A DNA stretch of 64,000 nt. Source: Agelas oroides (lineage: Eukaryota > Porifera > Demospongiae > Agelasida > Agelasidae). The stretch covers positions 13,986,405-14,050,404 of the forward strand of contig OX422184.1 in NCBI GenBank assembly GCA_949130485.1, given 5' to 3'. Of this stretch, positions 42,796 to 53,933 are shown in pieces. Position 1 is the stretch's first letter. Every line of letters begins with the position of its first letter. A program made the position numbers and the translations under genes. The notes beneath the pieces are model-generated. The model saw only the letters and a program-made list of their open reading frames with translations. It had not been told where the DNA came from and did no database searches.

Positions 42796-43150
42796 GTAAT
42801 AGCCTGGTTCCCAGGCTTCTTTCCAGCTTTTTCAGATGCTGTACAATTGTGCTCCATGCTGGGTGCCATGGTTATATGCTTTGAATGTGCATGGAGTCCA
42901 GCTTAGTCCACCCCCTGCATTGTTGAGTCATGTTTACCCTCGAGACCGTGCACATATAAAAACTTACCAGGCTCTCCTCCTCCTTACATAGCGAGAGCCT
43001 AGGAAGTATGCCAGCATAATGCAGTGCTTCCCCCAAGTTGTGCTAAGAAGGCTAAGTCTAGAGTTGAATAATTTTCAGCCTCCGCTGTAGTCTATCCAAT
43101 GCTGCTCATTTACATAATATGAGAGTAAAAAATTGGGCATAGCATAATAT

Positions 43151-43824
43151 AGCAAGGCCTAATTAGGCAGCCATGTTGAGCGTACATGTATGCTATGCAT
43201 CCAGCCATTTACGTTTTTACTAGGAAATTAGGACCATGGTCGAACGAGTTGTAAAGGAACCCGAGGGTGGTACTGGCTGCAGTGATTCTGACGATAACGA
43301 TGGAACCCAAGTTCATCCTGCACCCAGAAGCATACCTGTAAAGGAGGTTTTTTATGTACCTTAGTGCAAGTGTCCTATTAACTGATTATACACGATAGAT
43401 CACTATGGATAAATACGTTATTGGGGTGAGCCTGAGCGAGCCCCACACTAGCATGACTTCATTGTGCACATATGTGTGTATGCTTATAGCAAGGCCTAAT
43501 TAGGCAGTCATGTTGAGCGTACATGTATGCCACATCCAGCCATTTACATTTAATAGGGAATTCAGACCTTGGTCAAACGAGTCTGCAAAGAACCGGAAGG
43601 TGATTCACTCCCCAGTGATTCTGATGATGAAGTACATGTACCTGCAAGCAGTACCATGCCTGTAAGAGGTTTTTTATGTACCTTAGTGCAAGCACAAGTG
43701 TCCTATTAACCGGTTATACATGATAGATCACTATGGATAAATATGTTATTGGGGTGAGCCTGAGTGAGCCCCACACTAGCATGACTTCATTGTGCACATA
43801 TGTGTGTATGCTTGTCTGCTTGGA
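43151..43824 (+). repeat. 337-bp tandem duplication with an exon in each unit
   Basis: Units start AGCAAGGCCTAATTAGGCAG at 43151 and 43488. Each has a small acidic exon (43224-43337: TMVERVVKEPEGGTGCSDSD; 43557-43661: TLVKRVCKEPEGDSLPSDSD) with matching acceptor and CCT/GTAA donor, followed by a GGGGTGAGCCTGAGCGAGCC module. Confidence 0.7.
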
Positions 43825-44074
43825 CCAACCACTTACCGTAAACTTCAAATGAGTGGATTCAAAACTGGCACTGTATGCTTCGGAACCACTTACCTAGTCA
43901 AAAAAATTAACCATGTAGAGCCTTTCTCCATCTTTTTCCTTGGTCTGTAGAGTTTTGTTTCACATCTCAGATGCTTATAGTTTTAAATAGACATTTTATA
44001 ATAGTTGACGTTGTGACTAAAAAATCTTCCGTGTTTAAGGTTAACTAGTGAGGTGCTGCATCATCCTGGGGCAA

Positions 44075-44280
44075 GCCTGAGTGGGTAGATATGATTATAA
44101 GCAAAATTTCATAGCTAAAAGGCCACTCAATCTTTGTGAGATATGTGAATGCACTCGATTGAAATTTACGATAAGTGGTCAGTCCAAGCAAGCAAGCAAG
44201 CATACACACGCACATGCGTAATGCAGTCAGTCATGCTAGCGTGGGGCTCGCTCCAGCTTGCCTCAATCACATTCCAATAA
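44075..44280. mobile_element. GGGGCGAGCC module, inverse copy
   Basis: GGGGCAAGCCTGAGTGG near 44069 and GTGGGGCTCGCTCCAGCTTG near 44241 with AAGTGGTCAGTCC between them: two inverted ends of the family. Confidence 0.5.
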
Positions 44281-44397
44281 ACTTAGCATATAATTGGCTA
44301 ATGGTGCAAATGTTAGGGAGAGAACAAAACTAATGTCTTAAAATATTGCTCTAGCTAAAGCACAGAAGTATACAAGACTTAAAAAACATTAAAAATG

Positions 44398-44890
44398 TAA
44401 AAAGATGTAGGGATGGCATGCCAAAAAGTATGCAAACAAGGTAGGGATAATGCATGAAAGCAAAGGTCAACATATTGGCAAAGCCCCATCCCTACATCTT
44501 TTTCACACTACAGTTAGACAGTGCATGGGGGTCTTCCTAAAACGTACACAAGTTCACAACCTTTACTGGCAGTTCATGGCTGTAGCCTCGTTCTCAGGCC
44601 ACTTCCTCCTCCCACGTGGCCTGGGAACAAGGCTAGTATGAACCACTTCAACAACTTAAGCAGTGAGTTGGAGTAGACTGCAGATGTCGTTGAAGTACAT
44701 GGCATGGTTTTAGCCTCGTCCCCAGGCCACTTTCCTTCTCCCACATGTCGGCTCAGGAACGAGGCTAATATGATCTTGCAGCATTGCATCAGCTGTAGTG
44801 TGAAAAAGATGTAGGGATGGGGCTTTGCCAATATGTTGACCTTTGCTTTCATGCATTATCCCTACCTTGTTTGCATACTTTTTGCATACT
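44398..44890. mobile_element. Foldback with two short TAGCCTCG inserts
   Basis: Arms of about 100 bp: AAGTATGCAAACAAGGTAGG, GCAAAGGTCAACATATTGGC, AAAGCCCCATCCCTACATCT at the left and their inverse at 44800-44885. In the loop are TAGCCTCG pairs at 44583-44636 and 44712-44768. The core is shared with 54130-54300. Confidence 0.65.
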
Positions 44891-45190
44891 AGTACAAGAT
44901 TCATCAGTTACCTGAATATTTTGTCGCTTAGCTACATTTGGCTTATGTAGCTGGCAGAAGTGTGACTTGTAATCTGGTGAATTAGGGCATCCAGTTTGTA
45001 CCCTTCCAGGTAATCCTTTGTAGTCAGCATATCCTGCATTTGTAGCTAAACACACATCTCAGTGGTTCTTCATGTTACCATCTACTACAAGCATTTCTCC
45101 ACAGCCATGCTTCTGGCATCGATGTTCTACATGTGAAGAAGGACAATGGAAAGTATGTCTATTCTCACAACCACATGATAAGTATTCCAA
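44849..45190 (-). pseudogene. KDZ-type cysteine-cluster fragment
   Basis: Minus strand: WFLEYLSCGCENRHTFHCPS, HVEHRCQKHGCGEMLVVDGN, MKNH-stop-DVCLATNAGYAD, YKGLPGRVQTGCPNSPDYKS, HFCQLHKP. The Cys/His spacing with LVVDGNMKN-RDVC and GLPG---TGC resembles the cysteine cluster linked to Kyakuja-Dileera-Zisupton transposases (from memory). The single stop is TGA where the family has Arg, as expected from CGA to TGA decay. It continues into the arm of the foldback element at 44890. Confidence 0.5.
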
Positions 45191-45310
45191 AAACCATCTT
45201 TAATGCTCCTGTAAATTATCTGTCTCTATTTCTGCTGTAAGTTCTACATTGAATCCTTTATAATGTAGTGAACAAGGTGCTAAATTCTCTTTTAGTTGAA
45301 GTTTTATATA

Positions 45311-45472
45311 CTGTATTTCTTTGATTAGACACCACCCTCAAATAGTAGCTGCACAATTGGAAGCCCTGAGCAAAACAAATGCTGCCTCCAAATACAGTCT
45401 GTCCTCGAGCAGTAGCTACATGACACAAACAGCGACGAAACAGTAGCGCAGCATCTGATCAAGGAAATACAG
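45311..45472. mobile_element. Short TA-flanked MITE
   Basis: 162 bp, CTGTATTTCTTTGATTAGAC to CTGATCAAGGAAATACAG, TA on each side. Same family as 20091-20471. Confidence 0.7.
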
Positions 45473-45914
45473 TAGCTTCTATTATGCAACAGTGTATGAT
45501 GTGTTATGTAGTCACATGTGAGGTCCTGCACACAAACTGCACTAATGTAGCATGAACATGTCTGTGATTGAGCATACCTACGTACTTTCTCATGAATGCC
45601 CCATGATAGACACGTCATGTTCTCAATAGCTGCTGTAGTACTGCCGTGTAGAGGTAGATTGTAAAGGCAGAAATCGTCAGGATACCGTGAAGCTGCTCCT
45701 AGGACTGCATACTGAAAGACTGCATCTTCGATTTGTCTGCGGTCTACCCTTTGCCTCTCGATCAGCAGCCTCTCAACCCTTTGGGTATATACATGAATAA
45801 GCTTGGGATTAAGTGTAGGATTAAATATAATGTATTCTGCTTCATTTTGATGTGTTTTTTCAATAGCAAGATGGCAAGAGGAACTCGACTAACATGAGAA
45901 TGATGCTTTAATAT
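45473..45914. other. No gene seen
   Basis: Short ORFs only. Confidence 0.4.
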
Positions 45915-46236
45915 ATAAAGCACCACCGCTGCGGGTCCGGAATGCGGAGGTATCCGTTATTGACATTCGGTATACTTCCGGTAGGCGTGGTAATCTGTGA
46001 TCGGCTGGGCTGTTGAACGCCGCGCATTTTCTGACTTCTCCGTTGCTTTCCGCTGATGAGAAAGGCTAGCACGATGAGCAGTAGTGCTAATATAGTGCTC
46101 GGTCTTTGAATCCAGCGACGGTGGCATTACGAAAGCGGTCGACAAGCGTCCGCATTATGTGGGTGTAACTCCACTGTCCGTTTTCGGAGGTAATTCCGAG
46201 CGAAGCGAGGCTATACCCGGGTTCAATTGAGATTTT
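45915..46236. mobile_element. CAGTGGA-family remnant
   Basis: GGGTCCGGAATGCGGAGGTA, TACTTCCGGTAGGCGTGGTA, GAGAAAGGCTAGCACG and AACTCCACTGTCCG match 32570-32800 and its ends in order. More such sequence is at 46740-46925 (GTCCGCTTTTCAGAGGGTCC, TTTTACTGTAGT). Confidence 0.55.

Positions 46237-46295
<59 letters not shown>
46237..46295. repeat. (TCG)n microsatellite
   Basis: About 20 uninterrupted TCG/CGT units, long and pure. Confidence 0.95.
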
Positions 46296-46296
<1 letters not shown>

Positions 46297-47220
46297 ACCG
46301 GAAGTTGGCCTAAAAACTTCGATATCTCAACAATGGTCTACGGGATCACTATCAGACTGGCAGGCATGAAAGCTCTAGCTGTTACTAAACAACTGTGAGC
46401 GAACTGTGTCGGTAGCCCAAGGGAAACAGATGCAGGAGTGAGATATCCGCAAAACACGGATTTCTCCAGAACGGTAGGCACAACAGCTACCAAACTTACT
46501 GGTATGACAGTTCCACCTGTGAGCAACCCACGGCAGACAAATAGCGACTGTACCATAAAACAAACACGCTCTTTGTTCTACCAACTCAAGCTTACAACAG
46601 CAGCCATTTTTACATGGTAAGACTGGTCTGGTTCCCAGGATACGTGGATTGGGAACGTAGAAACTATACTTGGGAAATACGAGGGCAAACGCGGACGTTC
46701 GCGGAGCGAGGTCCATTTGCACAATGTGTATCCCTAGTTTTATATTGGCTAAGGTACGTCGGGGACTGATCAGTGTCCGTTGTTCGGAGTTGAGAGGTGT
46801 CCGCTTCTCGGAGGTTCGAAATGTATTAGTTCTATGGTAAAATCAATCGGGGGCAAGTGAGCCGTCCGCTGTACAGAGGTTGTCCGCTTTTCAGAGGGTC
46901 CGTTATTAGAGGTTTTACTGTAGTGGTAATTCTTCAGCTTAGTTGTAGTAGCTTCACCACACCCCCTTTCTAATTACCCGTTTTGAGTATTTATGGTTCA
47001 TTGTTCACAGTTATGTTCAGTTTTATACCACTGAAGAAGATCTTCGGATTGAAACGTATGGTGTTTATTAAACATTTGAAGCTACTACGACTAAGCTGAA
47101 GAATTACCACTACTATTATATTGACGTAGTAATGAATCTATATGACATCTACATTTATATATACATGCATACAAGGGCCAGTGGTGGAATTGGTACAGAA
47201 TTCTGAAATTTCACATATGA
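46296..47220. other. No gene supported
   Basis: ORFs on both strands at 46338-46722 overlap and none is convincing. 46915-47110 has an inverted pair AATTCTTCAGCTTAGTTGTA and CTACGACTAAGCTGAAGAATT around 46926-47107: a foldback of about 190 bp. Confidence 0.5.
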
Positions 47221-47253
47221 CTCCTACATTACATTAGATGCATGTATGGTGGG

Positions 47254-47790
47254 AGCTTTTCTAAAGATGCATGTATGGTGGGACCTTCAAGTGCTCAGCA
47301 GTCAACAACAAACATGAATGCAAGAAATAATCTACATAGCTTTTCTAAAGATGCATGTATGGTGGACCTTCAAGTGCTCAGCAGTCAACAACAAACATGA
47401 ATGCAAGAAATAATCTACATAGCTTTTCTAAAGATGCATGTATGGTGGACCTTCAAGTGCTCAGCAGTCAACAACAAACATGAATGCAAGAAATAATCTA
47501 CATAGCTTTTCTAAAGATGCATGTATGGTGGACCTTCAAGTGCTCAGCAGTCAACAACAAACATGAATGCAAGAAATAATCTACACAGCTTTTCTAAAGA
47601 TGCATGTATGGTGGGACCTTCAAGTGCTCAGCAGTCAACAACAAACATGAATGCAAGAAATAATCTACACAGCTTTTCTAAAGATGCATGTATGGTGGGA
47701 CCTTCAAGTGCTCAGCAGTCAACAACAAACATGAATGCAAGAAATAATCTACATAGCTTTTCTAAAGATGCATGTATGGTGGACCTTCAA
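47254..47790. repeat. 84-bp minisatellite, about seven units
   Basis: Unit: AGCTTTTCTAAAGATGCATG, TATGGTGGGACCTTCAAGTG, CTCAGCAGTCAACAACAAAC, ATGAATGCAAGAAATAATCT, ACAT. Some units have GGA for GGGA (83 bp). Units are nearly identical, so the array is young. The plus-strand ORF over it is a by-product of 84-bp periodicity. Confidence 0.9.
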
Positions 47791-47880
47791 GGGATAGTGG
47801 GGGAGATATGTCCTAGAATCTCAAAGCTTGTTCATCCTCCTCAGCCTCAATTCTATGTAGAATTCAAAGTGAAACAGCAT

Positions 47881-48600
47881 TAGGCTTCATAATGAAGCCA
47901 AGCATAGCTTTCTGGTGAGGCTTCCAGAGCCCAACCATCTGTTCAGTGTTCTGGTCATCTGCTGGTTCATCTGGGTCTCCTTTCACCTCACCAACAATTG
48001 AGTATACTTCTTTTGTGGGATTCCAAAACACAACGTCTGCAACTCTATCATGATGCTCTGGGGTAGAGAGCATCTCTCTAGCACCTTGGTTAGCTCTTGT
48101 TTTTCTTTGTAGACACAATCTTCCAACACTGCAGCTTCCAGGCTGTTGACTGCCAGACGGACTTGTACTGGGATTTACATAGCACCCAATCCAAGGTTCG
48201 GTGTGCTGGTCTACTGAGCAACAATGCATCGTGAATGAGGAGCAATGCAACAATGCATCGTGAATGAGGAGCAAAACAATTTTCCTGCACAATTTGTGAA
48301 GTGAAGATCTTTTGCAGTCTGGAAACGTATCCATGCTTGCGAGAAGAGAAATTTAACAAATTTCTCTTGTTGGTTCAGGTCTTCCACAATGTGTGGCAAT
48401 AGGGTGCCACAGAGCAGGATCAAATGTCCTTCGTTTGTCGGTAATGAATGTTTCCAAATGAGATCCATGACACTCTCATCTCTGGGAGGGTCGTCCTTAA
48501 CCTCATCTCTCTCATCTCTGGGAGGGTCGTCCTCAACCGAGGAAGGGCCATCTTCAGCATCAAGTAAGGGAGGAGTTCTTTCCTCAACCTGCAGATACAA
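47881..48600 (-). pseudogene. Possible PD-(D/E)XK-like protein, broken by a 29-bp duplication
   Basis: Minus strand: an acidic start (VEERTPPLLDAEDGPSSVED, DDPPRDE repeats), then WKHSLPTNEGHLILLCGTLL, FLFSQAWIRFQTAKDLHF, and after the break TEPWIGCYVNP, RVADVVFWNPTKEVYSIVGE, VKGDPDEPADDQNTEQMVGL, WKPHQKAMLGFI. ADVVFW and IVGEVK fit the Asp and Glu-x-Lys of a PD-(D/E)XK nuclease-like core; the assignment is tentative. CAACAATGCATCGTGAATGA plus GGAGCAATG is present twice in direct succession (about 48218-48275). With one copy the two frames are continuous. Confidence 0.45.
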
Positions 48601-48699
48601 GGGGAGGATAAATATCTTGCTTGTTCCACAAGTGGCCTGATATCTAGCGTTTGCACAGAATCTACTACCCCATAATTTCATGGGGTAATGACTATGATT

Positions 48700-48845
48700 A
48701 CCTCCTCTCCGGGAGGGTCGTCCTCATGTCCAGCATCAAGTGAGGGAGGAGTTCTTTCCTCAACCTGCAGATACAAGGGGAGGATAAATATCTTGCTTGT
48801 TCCACAAGTGGCCTGGTATCTAGCGTTTGCACAGTTGTTTGCTCA
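48700..48845. repeat. Duplicate of 48510-48655
   Basis: GGAGGAGTTCTTTCCTCAAC, CTGCAGATACAAGGGGAGGA, TAAATATCTTGCTTGTTCCA and CAAGTGGCCTG recur about 183 bp apart, duplicating the 5' edge of the broken gene. Confidence 0.75.
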
Positions 48846-48899
48846 AACCAGGCATACTTAACTCTTAGCACCACACATAGTTTAAAATCATCACCCATA

Positions 48900-49688
48900 C
48901 GTAAACCGCTTACTAGTTAGTTACGGTGGTTCAAATATTGGCCAACTCGTGCACAAGATAACATGCAGTTAAGTTGCCTAGAAAACTGTAGAAGTGCCTA
49001 GTGGCATCCTAAGAACGGTTATTAGCGACTGACATACATGCAAGCTTTGCAAAAAATATTGAAGCAAATTCCTAATATAGAGCAACATAGCCTGCTCAAA
49101 GCCCTTCCCAGGGACTTACTCAGTCATATATTCCAGTCAAGTAATCACCAAAAACTTCTATCAATCCCTTGGGGGAGTCGTATTGAGTCCATGAAAGTTC
49201 ATTCTAACACTCAGATGCCTGTTTTTGTGCAAGAGCAAGCTACTCTGTGTGCCAGGCAGCCATGGCTAGTTACTCGACATTGTTGACAAACTGCACATGC
49301 AGGCACATTGGAAGCCAACATATGCAACATACATGTTTTGTGGTTAAATGAATGCTTTATTGATCTTACTAGCTCCCTGGCTCAGCAGTTCTGGACTAAA
49401 GCTGAGCACTGGCTTTCCACAAAAGGTCTTTCAACAGTTACTGTTCAACCTTCATACCCAGGCCAATGAAGGCCAATGAACCGCATACAGTCATATGGTA
49501 TTGTTGTCTATTACATAATTATTATACTGTTAAAAATAGGGTGAGGTAACACCCCACAAATTGCAGCTCATTTTGTGGAGTGTTATTAAAACATAAAATT
49601 GAGTAGTGTTAGCTAAAAGTTACGAGTATAGTTTTTAATGTCTGCCCCAATCAGAAATCAATTGATTTTAACAATAATATCATCTCAC
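48900..49688. other. No gene supported
   Basis: A plus-strand frame at 49038-49286 (QALQKILKQIPNIEQHSLLK) may be a degenerate exon; not recognised. Confidence 0.35.
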
Positions 49689-49922
49689 CGTATAGTGGTC
49701 TGGTCTGTGATTCGGGATATCCACACCAGTCGGTTCTCTGGTCGGTGGTTGTAGAAATTTTGGTGACACCTATCTCGGTGAGGCAGAGTAGATGATAAAT
49801 AAAAAGTTTACCGGACCCATTCCTCAACAAAAAGCCATAAACTGCGCTGATTCCATGTATAAAATTGAACAGTGGCTGAAATCGAGAGGGCAGGTGGGTG
49901 GGCAGCGCTCTCCTATCATCAT
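49689..49922 (-). CDS. Exon paralogous to 14503-14748
   Basis: Minus strand, TTTTCCACAG then DDDRRALPTHLPSRFQPLFN, FIHGISAVYGFLLRNGSGKL, FIYHLLCLTEIGVTKISTTT, DQRTDWCGYPESQTRPLYG, ending before GTGAGATGATATT. The flanking intron sequence also matches the 14.5-kb copy (TTAACTTTTCCACAG; GTGAGATGATATTA). The partner of the 16.2-kb exon was not found nearby. Confidence 0.55.
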
Positions 49923-50039
49923 CTGTGGAAAAGTTAAATAACAAGGTAACATTCCAATTTTAGCTTAGTTGATTGTTAAAATTGTTTAAATAATTTTAGT
50001 TTGAATCTTCACTTTTAGTAGTTGTTTTAGTTATCAGAG

Positions 50040-51215
50040 TCGGTAGACTATGTAGGGATGGTGCTGTGTAGGGATGCAACACACAATATATGCAATACTT
50101 AAGCAAAAGCTGTATAACTTCACCACAAACACACTAAAAGCTTGTTAGCACAGGCTTCCTCTTGAGTGCTTTTGTGATCAGCAAGACTCTTGTAAGTGGC
50201 CAAAAGCCACGCGGACGATAGTCTCGGAGCCAGACCCTTGCACGTGGAAGGAGGGTCTGGTAAACTTGCATACATAAACTCTTTATGGGATATGGTCTCC
50301 TTACAGGCTTTCTATGCAATAATTGAAGGTGTTGATTGGGTGCAAATATGCAGGTGCTCAATTTGCTACTGTAGACCGTCGCTGCCAGTGAAGATACTAG
50401 TAACGAAGCGACCGTTTGACAGTACCTTGGAGAGCGCCACTGCTACTTTTGGCAGGCAATTTAAACAGCCAATAGCAGGGAAGCCAGGAATTGTGGTGTT
50501 GGCTAACAAAATTTGCGTGACTTGTGTCCGTTGAGGTGCACGAGCGCCTCTGGAGGACTTAACAATAACTACGATGGACTTACGTTTGCCTCCGTGACTT
50601 CCAAGCGCCAAAATTTGCCAATAAACGTAAATTACAGTACCAAGGGGACTTTCACAGTTCCACTGCCCGGGTAGTAAAACCGAATACGCACTTCTATCCT
50701 TTTCATAACAGTTTTCCAGCTGCTTGAGATTCGCTGGAGAACATCTAAGCTTGTTGAACGATGGTCGCTTCGATTCTTGTATCAATCGCTGGTCCATCGA
50801 TCAAATTCACCATGTTGTCATGCTAAATGTAAAAGCATGCAGTAGTGAAAGTGCCATTTTTCAAATTCTTTCTTTCTTCATTACAACCACTTTGTTCAAA
50901 CAACGATATCTCGCAAACAGTTTAGAGTCACTGTCACTTTAGCACAAAACTGATGCACAGAGAAATTCAACCTGGTCAATAAAAGCCATTCATAACACTC
51001 TGTGGTTGCTGTCCATTGTGAAGGACGCCATTTTTCTAATTTTGTACACATGCACACATGTAGTCCCATCCCCAGGCCAAATACCACAATCATTGGGAAT
51101 GAGACTAGTGCACAAGCAAATTGCAAGTTGACCACGCACATGGCTGGCACGGTCTCTTTCTGTTGAAATGGGCAAAGTTTATGAACACCACATGGGTAAG
51201 GCACTGCATTCAGCT
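50040..51215. mobile_element. Repeat homologous to 52985-53600, with insert
   Basis: GTAGGGATGGTGCTGTG, TACTTAAGCAAAAGCTGTAT, AACTTCACCACAAACACACT, GGCCAAAAGCCACGCGGA, then after an insert CTAAATGTAAAAGCATGC and on to GGACGCCATTTTTCTAATTT. The copy at 52985 runs through without the roughly 600-bp insert at 50214-50822. Confidence 0.65.
50214..50822. mobile_element. Insert beginning TAGTCTCGG
   Basis: Defined by comparison with 53155-53165. Left end TAGTCTCGGAGCCAGACCC resembles the element at 7775. No right end found. Contains a minus-strand frame at 50366-50797 (MDQRLIQESKRPSFNKLRCS, PANLKQLENCYEKDRSAYSV), 143 codons and unrecognised, possibly captured. Confidence 0.45.
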
Positions 51216-51252
51216 GCCAAATTATAGCTAACTAAATAAAGTAGCTACTTAC

Positions 51253-51660
51253 TAGCCTCATTCCCAGGCCCTCGCCCAGCTTCCCGTCGCTTGCAGCACG
51301 GTAAAGCGGGAGAGGGCCTGGTACATTTCCTCACGTGAGTGACGACACGTGTAGAAAGGCAGTAGAAAGGCTTTAATTGAACGTGGGCGAGCACAACTAA
51401 ATTGTTGCTGTGTGTCTTCACTGTCTTGGCTTGGTAAAACTCTCTGTCCTCCCGACTGTCTCGTGAAGAGCAACATAAAAGCGCCTTCGTGCGCTGCCAT
51501 CTTTCGACTCGGAATAGTCGTGCTCCAGAGCGTGCGAGCGGGCGAAGTTTTTTGTGGTTTACATGTCGCCCACGTTCGCATAATTTGCCCTGCCGCTACA
51601 GCTGTTCATTATACGCAAAGTATGTGAGTGTTTCCTTGGGAATCCCCACGAAAAACTTTG
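51253..51660. mobile_element. TAGCCTCA-family left half
   Basis: TAGCCTCATTCCCAGGCCCT, CGCTTGCAGCACGGTAAAGC, GGGCCTGGTACATTTCCTCA, CGTGAGTGACG match the inverse of 60957-61077. Right end not found. Confidence 0.55.
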
Positions 51661-52189
51661 CGTGTCATAAAATGCCATAGCGGTCGATCTAGAGCTCACC
51701 TGACGGTATCCACTGAGCGAGTTTTGTTCCAAACAAACGAGAGTTATTTGTGTAAAATCGATTTCACCTTTTACTATGGGCCACTACGGCAGCCCGTATG
51801 ATTTTGTCATTCACGTAGCACTAATTGCTACCTCGCGTGCGTCGCTAATTACTAGCTCCAACCTCCTCTGGGTCAGACCAGCGTCAGACCAGCCCAGAGC
51901 ATGGTCCTCGCATGCAGGAAGCAGTAACTCACAGTGACAGCTGACTCAAGACGGTCGGGTCGGACCCCAAAAAGAGATTGTGGGTTGCTTTAATATAACA
52001 GCTAGCTTAGATCTAGACTAAGACTGTGTTGTAGTGGCCGGTAGTGTTCATGTATTTGGACAGTGTGCGAAGTGGTCATTCGGCACGAGATCAAAGCATA
52101 CTTTCACTTCCGGTGAGTCGGCGGAATGAGTCCAATTTCCACAGTCCCTTCCGTGTTTTACAGTAGGCCACTATTATATTATCGATACC
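51661..52189. other. No gene seen
   Basis: No supported ORF; small direct repeat GGTCAGACCAGCGTCAGACC at about 51872. Confidence 0.4.
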
Positions 52190-52430
52190 TTGTTTGCATA
52201 ATTTCTGGCATGCCATTCCTAATGTCTTGTAGTTATTAATAGTCTAAACGTCAGCACAAAGTTATTTTCTGAACTTAAGTTGGTAAAAAAAAATAACCTC
52301 TCTCTTCATTTAGGCAGGGCAAACTGAATTCACAGATTATCGTCACCGCCCGCATCGATTTTTGATTTTCTATCAAATTTCAAAGTCTCCACCCATGGAC
52401 CACACCCCTTGCAATAGAGAGCGCGGTCCA
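52190..52430 (-). pseudogene. 3' part of second copy of the 3.3-kb gene
   Basis: Inverse of 3625-3855: CTCTCTATTGCAAGGGGTGT, GGTCCATGGGTGGAGACTTT, to the GGDDNL stop and the 3' flank GGAATGGCATGCCAGAAATT. It breaks at the point corresponding to GGCCCGG of the first copy. Confidence 0.7.
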
Positions 52431-52984
52431 GGGCCGGTGCGATCATATTCCGTGCCACATGGTTGAGCTAAATATGGTCGAACAGCTGGTATCTCTCCAA
52501 GCAGTGGGGCAGCCAAGTCATTGGTATTGGCCAGGCACCTGATGTACACTAACCCACAGCCTCGCGCTTGCGCGTGCTTCGCACGAGATTGCGGGACGAA
52601 CGTGGTGCTTTGGCACGTGCCCGGCCAGGCCCGATCATTGCTTCGTCACAGCAAGTCACCGGCAACAGTCGCTGCATAGTTCCGTGGTCAGTGGCGACGG
52701 TGGACTCTAGCAGCTCTTTTGAGGATGTCCTCATATCCATTATCCCTGAATTGGTAAATGCAGTTGCCTATTGTTGGTGACGACACGAATGTATGTGAAG
52801 TCTGCAGCTTTTTTGGCTCCTATGTTAGACTTCAAGTTAAAGACTCCCAGGATCATAGAGGGACCTTAAATATATTCCATTATGCTCATTTGAAATCTGA
52901 ATAATGACTGCCCACCCGCATGCAAAACAGAAAATGATGTGCCGATAAACTGTGAATTTAGCTTGCCCCGCCTTATCAGAGAGT
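52431..52984. other. Part of a 2.1-kb insert; one GC-rich ORF pair
   Basis: 52549-52780 is open on both strands; a plus frame (MRVLRTRLRDERGALARARP) is arginine-rich and likely chance. No recognised gene. Confidence 0.35.
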
Positions 52985-53600
52985 TGGTAGACTCTCTACG
53001 TAGGGATGGCGCCAGACGCGCAATATATGCATACTTAAGCAAAAGCCGTATAACTTCACCACAAACACGCTAAAAGCTCATTTAAGCACCCAGGCTTCCC
53101 CTTTGAGTGCCTTTATGATCAGCAAGACTCATAAAATTGGCCAAAAGCCACGCGGAAGACAGCTAAATGCAAAAGTGTGCGTTAGCAAAAGTGCCTTATT
53201 CTTTGTTCCGACCACTGGTCAAACGACAATAACTCGAAAACGGCTCAAGTACTCACCTTGGATTTTAGCACGAAATTGATGCTCATCACAGTGCGCAGCA
53301 TCCCAACCACTTAGCGACTTCATAGCTACAAATTTACTGTAATCAAAAAAGCTGTTCTCAGCACTGCCCGGCTGCTGTCCGTTGCGAAGGACGCCATTTT
53401 CTAATCTTGTACGCATGCGCACATCCAGTCTCGTTCCCAAACCAATAACCACGGTCATTGGTTTGGGAACGAGACTGGTACATACATGAAATCGTGCGCG
53501 TTGACCAACACGACTGGAACGGTCTCTTCCCGTGGTTGTGGGAAAGGCTCATGGACACCACGTAGGTAAGGCACTGCATTCAGCTGCCAACTTATAGCTA
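52985..53600. mobile_element. Repeat homologous to 50040-51215
   Basis: Uninterrupted version: GTAGACTCTCTACGTAGGGA to GTAAGGCACTGCATTCAGCT. It includes a perfect palindrome at 53428-53477 (CAGTCTCGTTCCCAAACCAA and its inverse), a short TAGTCTCG-type insert. The 50-kb copy has a similar but diverged one near 51065-51105. Confidence 0.65.
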
Positions 53601-53933
53601 CACTACAAAACACAGCTTTTACCAGTCAGTCAGCTTCAGTGTTCTCGCTAGGCCTTTTTGGAGTGGTGCACACCACTTGGTTGGTTCCAGGAAACCCTTT
53701 TGCACCACTTGGTTTGAATATCAATTATGATATTCATAGTGCAATCCAGACCAATTAGCAATTGACCCAAGCCATACAGTGCATTTACAAGGACCACCTA
53801 GGGCAATTTACACCTTTGTACCACAAAAACACTGGTCAGCTTTTATGCTCTGTCGGTAGTTTTCTGGTTGGTCAATCGTCATGTGATTGAAAAACAGAAA
53901 ATCGGCTTCATAAAGGGCTCGAAATGTGGTACG

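Noticed and set aside
46338-46722. Three ORFs on both strands in 46.3-46.7 kb
   Set aside because: All overlap each other in different frames; none has recognisable features or a paralogue in the window.
47521-47883. Plus-strand repeat-protein ORF
   Set aside because: Product of the 84-bp minisatellite; neighbouring 83-bp units break the frame, and there is no start context.
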